From an uncultured Chitinophagaceae bacterium (GTDB lineage Bacteria; Bacteroidota; Bacteroidia; Chitinophagales; Chitinophagaceae), in NCBI GenBank assembly GCA_903841915.1, contig CAIMKO010000140.1, positions 1-9,437 of the forward strand: a DNA stretch of 9,437 bases. Reading direction: 5' to 3'. The notes under the pieces are model-generated. The model searched no databases and was not told the origin of the DNA. It saw only the letters and a program-made list of their open reading frames with translations. A program made the position numbers and the translations under genes. Of the stretch, positions 5,709 to 9,437 are shown in pieces. The stretch's first letter is position 1. Each line of letters begins with the position of its first letter.

Positions 5709-7259
5709 TTAAAATTTTATTTCTTCTTCGTGATGATCGTAAAAATGAAATTCGATCAAATGATAATTGGTATTGGCTTTCACCTTCAAACTTATCTTAT
5801 ACTTCCTTTTCCATTTTTTTACGATGGAATTAAACCATCCTTTTGTAAGATGCGAATATACAATGGGATGAACATGCAGTGTTAGACTCTTATGCGAATG
5901 TGTAATTAAATAGTGAAGGCGTTTTTCAATTTCATCTTCCAGTAAAAGTGTTGAGGATACTTTTCCGGTACCGCCGCAGGATGGACAAAATTCTGTTGTT
6001 GTAATGTTTACTTCTGGGCGCATTCTTTGTCTAGTGATCTGCATCAATCCGAATTTGGAGATAGGAAGTACAGCATGTTTTGCACGGTCTGTCTTCATAA
6101 ATACTTCCATCGAATCCTGAAGTCTGCGCTTGTTATCGGGCAACTTCATATCAATAAAATCGATCACGATAATGCCGCCGATATCTCTTAAACGTAATTG
6201 CCTTGCTATTTCTTCAGCTGCTTCTAAATTCGTTTGCAGGGCATTTTCTTCCTGATTATTGCTTACGCTCTTATAACCGCTGTTTACATCAATTACATGA
6301 AGTGCTTCTGTGTGTTCAATGATCAGATAAGCGCCACTTGGTAAATTCACAGTTTTACCGAAAGAGCTTTTTACCTGTTTAGTGATCCCGAAATGATCAA
6401 ATAAAGGAGAGCCATTATTATAATAGGAAATGATCTCTGCTTTATCAGGTGCAATACGTTGAATATAACTTTTGGTATCGTTATAAATATTTTTGTCGTT
6501 AACTACGATACGATTAAAATCTTCACTCAACAGGTCACGAAGGATACTTGTTGTTTTATCCTGTTCACTTAATATTTTAGCAGGAGCTTGTGCACCTTTT
6601 AAATTTTCCTGAATGCCTTTCCACGTTTCAATTAATGTCAGTAAATCCTGATGCAGTTCCGAAGTGCTTTTCCCTTCAGCCGCCGTTCTTACTATCACAC
6701 CAAAATTCTTCGGGCGAATAGCTTCAACTATTTTATGCAGCCGCTTTCTTTCTTCTGAAGAATGAATTTTCTTGGATACTGCAACGATCTCATTGAATGG
6801 GGTAACAACTACAAATCTGCCTGGTAAACTCAATTCGCAACTTAATCTTGGTCCTTTTGCAGCAATGGGTTCTTTTAATATTTGGACTAAAACATTGGGC
6901 TTACCGTTGAGTACTTCATTGATCTTACCTGTCTTTACAATCTCAGGTTCGATCTGAAATTTGGCAAAATCAAAGCCATTTTCATTTTGATCGTTCATGG
7001 CCTGTTGGGTGAACTTCAAAATAGAGCGGGCATAGGGTGAAAGGTCGGTATAATGCAGAAAAGCATCTTTCTCAAACCCAACGTCTATAAAGGCAGCGTT
7101 GAGTCCGGGAATAAGCTTTTTAACCTTACCCAGGTATAGGTCACCCACGCCAAAGTTGGCATCTGCTTTTTCATTATGCAGTTCAACCAATTTTTTATCT
7201 TCCAGTAAAGCAATTTCAACGCCGGAAGGGGCTGCGTTAATGATTAATTCTTTGTTCAC
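5709..7259 (-). CDS. rng: Ribonuclease E/G family endoribonuclease
   Basis: A single-strand-specific endoribonuclease that processes rRNA precursors and starts mRNA decay. I take GTG at 7259 as start (516 aa, NKELIINAAPSGVEIALLED), because this matches the family N-terminus; an ATG at 7292 would add 11 residues encoded partly by a hairpin. From GTG, the S1 RNA-binding domain lies at about 36-100 (DLYLGKVKKLIPGLNAAFIDVG). The catalytic DNase I-like domain has metal ligands D324 and N326 (VIDVNSG) and D367 (IVIDFIDMK). The zinc-link CPSCGGTGK has C425 and C428, which tie subunits together in RNase E. It lacks a long C-terminal degradosome scaffold, so it is RNase G-sized. It follows the HU-TPR-small protein block but is separated from it by a terminator, so it is likely transcribed separately from a promoter in 7318-7415. 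A strong palindrome follows the stop. Confidence 0.96.
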   Translation of the reverse strand: MNKELIINAAPSGVEIALLEDKKLVELHNEKADANFGVGDLYLGKVKKLIPGLNAAFIDVGFEKDAFLHYTDLSPYARSILKFTQQAMNDQNENGFDFAKFQIEPEIVKTGKINEVLNGKPNVLVQILKEPIAAKGPRLSCELSLPGRFVVVTPFNEIVAVSKKIHSSEERKRLHKIVEAIRPKNFGVIVRTAAEGKSTSELHQDLLTLIETWKGIQENLKGAQAPAKILSEQDKTTSILRDLLSEDFNRIVVNDKNIYNDTKSYIQRIAPDKAEIISYYNNGSPLFDHFGITKQVKSSFGKTVNLPSGAYLIIEHTEALHVIDVNSGYKSVSNNQEENALQTNLEAAEEIARQLRLRDIGGIIVIDFIDMKLPDNKRRLQDSMEVFMKTDRAKHAVLPISKFGLMQITRQRMRPEVNITTTEFCPSCGGTGKVSSTLLLEDEIEKRLHYLITHSHKSLTLHVHPIVYSHLTKGWFNSIVKKWKRKYKISLKVKANTNYHLIEFHFYDHHEEEIKF

Positions 7260-7291
7260 AAAATTTGCAACTTTTAAAATGCATGAACACA

Positions 7292-7317
7292 TTTTCGGTC
7301 ATTTTGTTGACCGAAAA
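7292..7317. promoter_or_regulatory. Perfect 10-bp inverted repeat in the rng leader
   Basis: ttttcggtca (7292-7301) and tgaccgaaaa (7308-7317) pair perfectly around a 6-nt loop. The dyad ends 32 bp upstream of the preferred rng start (GTG 7259). In RNA it would be a 5'-leader hairpin, the kind of structure through which RNase E is known to control its own mRNA in E. coli. As DNA it could equally be the operator of a dimeric repressor. A terminator role is less likely, because no poly-T tail follows it on the minus strand. Confidence 0.5.
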
Positions 7318-7415
7318 ATTTCCATTGTCACCTGATAGTATTTGCCCGAATACAATAAAGGAAGGTTAGGGTAAAGTTGCAGCTCAGAGATGGGTATGGC
7401 AAATACAGTTAAGTG

Positions 7416-7453
7416 TATAAATAAGCCTCAGCATGAACTGAGACTTATTTATA
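7416..7453 (-). terminator. Intrinsic terminator after the small ribosome-type gene
   Basis: tataaataagcctcag (7416-7431) pairs with ctgagacttatttata (7438-7453), a 16-bp stem with one mismatch and a 6-nt loop. It starts 19 bp beyond the stop codon of the 31-aa gene and has T-rich flanks on both strands. It separates the HU-TPR-small protein transcription unit from rng. Confidence 0.7.
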
Positions 7454-7472
7454 TTGTAAAAATCGTAAAGAA

Positions 7473-7568
7473 CTATTTGTTCTTTTTCTTATGACGATTC
7501 TTTCTTAAACGTTTTTTACGTTTGTGCGTAGCAATTTTATGACGTTTTCTTTTCTTACCACAAGGCAT
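7473..7568 (-). CDS. 31-aa AURKAIP1/COX24-domain basic protein, probable ribosome component
   Basis: ATG 7568 opens a 32-codon frame to TAG (7473-7475) encoding MPCGKKRKRHKIATHKRKK followed by RLRKNRHKKKNK. More than half of the residues are Lys, Arg or His. The pattern G-K-K-R-K-R-H-K-x-x-x-H-K-R-K-K-R-x-R-K-x-R matches the AURKAIP1/COX24 C-terminal domain (PF08213), which in mitochondria is the small-subunit ribosomal protein mS38. By homology it probably binds rRNA in the small subunit; that is inference. It starts 30 bp after the TPR gene on the same strand and is followed by a strong terminator, so it should be the last gene of the HU-TPR unit. At 31 residues it falls below usual gene-calling limits. 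Confidence 0.88.
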   Translation of the reverse strand: MPCGKKRKRHKIATHKRKKRLRKNRHKKKNK

Positions 7569-7598
7569 ACTCGGTCAAGTTTTAATTAGTTAAAAAAA

Positions 7599-8447
7599 TT
7601 ATTTCAGTTCGTTAATACGCTTATCTATTTGCTTTTTGATCTCTTCGCTGCTGATCAGCTTCTTTCCCGTCTCATACCATTTTACCGCATTTACTTTATC
7701 GCTTTTCAGCTCATAACACTCAGCTATCTGAAAAATCGCTTCCAGATTGTTGGGTTGTTTCTGTAAAATGACTGAAAAATGTTCAATCGCCTTATCAAAT
7801 TGTCCACTTTTCTTTCCGCCCAAACCCAAAATCATCTGCCCATAAAGGTTATTTGGGTTCTTTTGAACAACTTCTCTTACCGTTAAAATGCCTTGCATGG
7901 GGTTGTCGGAAATGTTGCCCAACATATAACATGCACCGATGCCAATTTTGGTAGAATCGTTATCAGGATTGATTTTCGTAGCCCTATCTAAAAGATCTTT
8001 TGCATTTGTTGCCAGCCATTTTTGCATGGCTGGATCACCCTCTATCAACAGGTTATCTATGAATAGTTGGGCGGCAAAAGTGAGGCTTTTTTCCGAATTT
8101 TCCAACTTAGAAGCTTCGGCAGTATAATATGCATAGGGTTCGAATATTTTTACAGAGTCTTTCCAGAAACGCGCTAACTGATGAAAAACATGTAATTTCT
8201 GTTCATTTACATTACCTCTGATTACCGCATTCTCCAATCCGGCCAGACGCTGATTCTGGTCCGATGTAGCTCTTTGCTTCGCTTTTGCTAAAATATCGCT
8301 GAACTGAATATCGGTATTTTGGGTTGCTTGAGCAGGAACAGAACCCGCGGGAGAATCTTTTTTAGGGGTATTGGTTTGACCAAAGAAATATAAAAGGGCT
8401 ACCACGACTATTCCAATGATGAGGAGAACTAACTGCTGACGTTTCAC
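7599..8447 (-). CDS. Membrane-anchored tetratricopeptide-repeat protein
   Basis: A 282-aa protein of unknown precise role. Residues 5-23 (QLVLLIIGIVVVALLYFFG) form one hydrophobic segment after a short basic N-terminus, so the rest, rich in Pro, Ser and Thr at 27-45, probably projects from the inner membrane into the periplasm. Helical TPR-type repeats fill the C-terminal half, clearest at about 149-182 (DLLDRATKINPDNDSTKIGIGACYMLG), 184-215 (PMQGILTVREVVQKNPNNLYGQMILGLGG) and 216-250 (FDKAIEHFSVILQKQPNNLEAIFQIAECYELKSD). They indicate a protein-binding scaffold. The start is GTG 8447, directly before the lysine-rich leader. It begins 20 bp after the HU stop and ends 30 bp before the small basic gene, so co-transcription is likely. 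No catalytic motif is seen. Confidence 0.9.
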   Translation of the reverse strand: MKRQQLVLLIIGIVVVALLYFFGQTNTPKKDSPAGSVPAQATQNTDIQFSDILAKAKQRATSDQNQRLAGLENAVIRGNVNEQKLHVFHQLARFWKDSVKIFEPYAYYTAEASKLENSEKSLTFAAQLFIDNLLIEGDPAMQKWLATNAKDLLDRATKINPDNDSTKIGIGACYMLGNISDNPMQGILTVREVVQKNPNNLYGQMILGLGGKKSGQFDKAIEHFSVILQKQPNNLEAIFQIAECYELKSDKVNAVKWYETGKKLISSEEIKKQIDKRINELK

Positions 8448-8467
8448 TTATTAAAATTTGTGCAAAG

Positions 8468-8758
8468 TTACTCAGACTGATGCTTGCTTTTCACTTCTTG
8501 CATAAATTCCTTTGCCGGCTTAAAAGCGGGTATATAATGTTCGGGTATTTCTACGGCAATATTCCTCTTGATATTTCGGCCGATCTTCGCAGCACGCTTT
8601 TTTGTAATAAAGCTGCCAAAACCACGTATATAAATGTTTTGACCATTGGCAAGGCTTTCTTTCACCTCCTTGAACATCGTCTCCAATGTTACAAGCACAT
8701 CCACCTTTGGTATGCCGGTCTTTTCAGAGATATTGTTGATAAGATCTGATTTTCTCAT
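8468..8758 (-). CDS. HU/IHF family DNA-binding protein
   Basis: A 96-aa histone-like protein that binds and bends DNA as a dimer. The N-terminus MRKSDLINNISEKTGIPK is the helical dimerisation part. IRGFGSFITKKRAAKIGRN (about 44-62) is the family signature leading into the DNA-inserting beta arm, and the C-terminus IPAFKPAKEFMQEV is the usual tail. The arm reads GRNIKRNIAVEIPEHYIP instead of the GRNPxTGE form of enteric HU, which is common in Bacteroidota. ATG 8758 starts the protein; the leader is A-rich (AATAAACAAAAGATATG) without a Shine-Dalgarno sequence. It is first in a unit with the TPR gene and the small basic gene, and divergent from mutY. Whether it is a general HU or a specialised paralogue cannot be told here. 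Confidence 0.95.
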   Translation of the reverse strand: MRKSDLINNISEKTGIPKVDVLVTLETMFKEVKESLANGQNIYIRGFGSFITKKRAAKIGRNIKRNIAVEIPEHYIPAFKPAKEFMQEVKSKHQSE

Positions 8759-8946
8759 ATCTTTTGTTTATTGATTTTCATTTAATAGAGCATTAAAATA
8801 AGACAAATTTCCTTGTATTTGCAAGTAAAATAGACAAAATATTTAACCCTTTTATCATGAATGAGTAAAATAATTTTAAATATATAAAACTAACACGGCC
8901 ATAACTTCATAAAAGTTCTAAAAGTTTTAATGAATATTTGCTGGAA
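8759..8946. promoter_or_regulatory. Divergent promoter region between HU and mutY
   Basis: This 188-bp, very AT-rich spacer separates two genes read outward, so it must contain both promoters. Partial matches to the Bacteroidota -7 element (TAnnTTTG) exist but none has a proper TTG at the -33 distance, so I assign no exact sites. No ORF or strong hairpin is seen. Confidence 0.4.
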
Positions 8947-9415
8947 ATGCAGAAAACAAAGTTTACCTCCTTACTAATGCGATGGCATAAGGAAACCAAT
9001 CGTCGGGAAATGCCCTGGAAAGGTGAAAAAGATCCTTATAAGATATGGTTGAGCGAAGTGATCCTGCAACAGACCCGAGTTGAACAAGGCTGGGGTTATT
9101 ATGAACGGTTTATTACAAAATATCCAACGATTCAGCAATTGGCCAAGGCCAAAGATGAAGATGTATTCAAATTATGGGAAGGCTTGGGTTATTATACCCG
9201 CTGTAAAAATGTATTATTTACGGCAAGGTTTATTGCGAAAGAGTTGAAAGGAAAATTTCCACGTACTTATGACGAGATACTTTTATTGAAAGGCGTAGGG
9301 CCATATACGGCTGCTGCCATTTCATCATTTGCATTTAATCTTCCTTATGCTGTTGTGGATGGAAATGTGTTTCGCGTTTTATCGCGTGTGTTTGGCATTA
9401 CAACGGCAACAGACA
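8947..9415 (+). CDS. mutY: A/G-specific adenine glycosylase MutY, N-terminal part only
   Basis: MutY removes adenine mispaired with 8-oxoguanine, limiting G-to-T mutation. ATG 8947 begins about 156 genuine residues. The catalytic residues fall at the same numbers as in E. coli MutY: E37 in WLSEVILQQTR and D138 in VVDGNVFRV. The helix-hairpin-helix LLKGVGPYTAAA is at 113-124 and the N-terminal PW motif (EMPW) at 21-24. The cysteines of the iron-sulphur cluster and the C-terminal NUDIX-like 8-oxoG recognition domain lie beyond the contig end and are missing. The reading frame continues into 9416-9437, but those codons (reading IGRASC after a mixed Lys) come from sequencing adapter and must be dropped. 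Native sequence ends after TTATD. The gene is divergent from HU. Confidence 0.95.
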
Positions 9416-9437
9416 AGATCGGAAGAGCGTCGTGTAG
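9416..9437. other. Illumina TruSeq adapter remnant at contig end (not genomic)
   Basis: The last 22 bases begin AGATCGGAAGAGC and continue GTCGTGTAG, identical to the Illumina TruSeq universal adapter read-through sequence. They interrupt mutY exactly where the family would continue with the TDTPIDS-type motif. They should be trimmed before annotation or submission. Confidence 0.97.

Noticed and set aside
7260..7292. ATG at 7292 as start of RNase E/G
   Set aside because: It would add MCSCILKVANF, unlike the family N-terminus, and falls at the edge of the leader hairpin; GTG 7259 gives the conserved NKELIINAA start.

Overview
The window is one end of a contig from a Bacteroidota genome, most probably a member of the Chitinophagaceae or a close relative. 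I infer this from the protein content. There is an HU protein ending in an IPAFKPAK-type tail, a 31-residue AURKAIP1/COX24-type basic protein beside HU and RNase G, and a DnaX-like delta' subunit of the Bacteroidota type. Translation starts also lack Shine-Dalgarno sequences, and several starts are GTG. No rRNA, tRNA, CRISPR array or transposase gene is visible.

Layout, left to right. At 1-1014 (minus) lies a DNA polymerase III delta' gene that runs off the left edge. At 1190-1711 lies a compact module: a GxxExxY / PDDEXK_3 family gene on the plus strand, bracketed by two related hairpin repeats (gccacRaatgcWcgaa and its inverse). A periplasmic-type glutathione peroxidase converges on it (1718-2251, minus). 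A 472-bp gene-free stretch follows, holding a 7-bp tandem array (GACTCCY) and an 11-bp tandem array (GTTATCYATGG). Next come comF (2724-3425, minus) and radA (3606-4976, minus). A 732-bp AT-rich gap follows, with one marginal 47-codon membrane ORF and two strong hairpins. The right-hand block on the minus strand reads HU (8468-8758) -> TPR membrane protein (7599-8447) -> 31-aa ribosome-type protein (7473-7568) -> terminator -> RNase E/G (5709-7259). mutY is divergent from HU (8947 onward, plus).

Functionally this is mostly housekeeping: replication (HolB), recombination and repair (RadA, MutY), DNA compaction (HU), RNA processing (RNase G), translation (the AURKAIP1-type protein), peroxide defence, and a ComF phosphoribosyltransferase. 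HU, the TPR protein and the small basic protein are spaced by 20 and 30 bp and are probably co-transcribed. RNase G sits behind a terminator and has its own hairpin-bearing leader.

The last 22 bases (9416-9437) are not genomic: they match the Illumina TruSeq adapter. The last MutY codons and the contig edge are therefore artefacts. The best candidate for something poorly described is the hairpin-bracketed GxxExxY module. Lesser candidates are the rng leader hairpin and the loss of all zinc-ligand cysteines in delta'.
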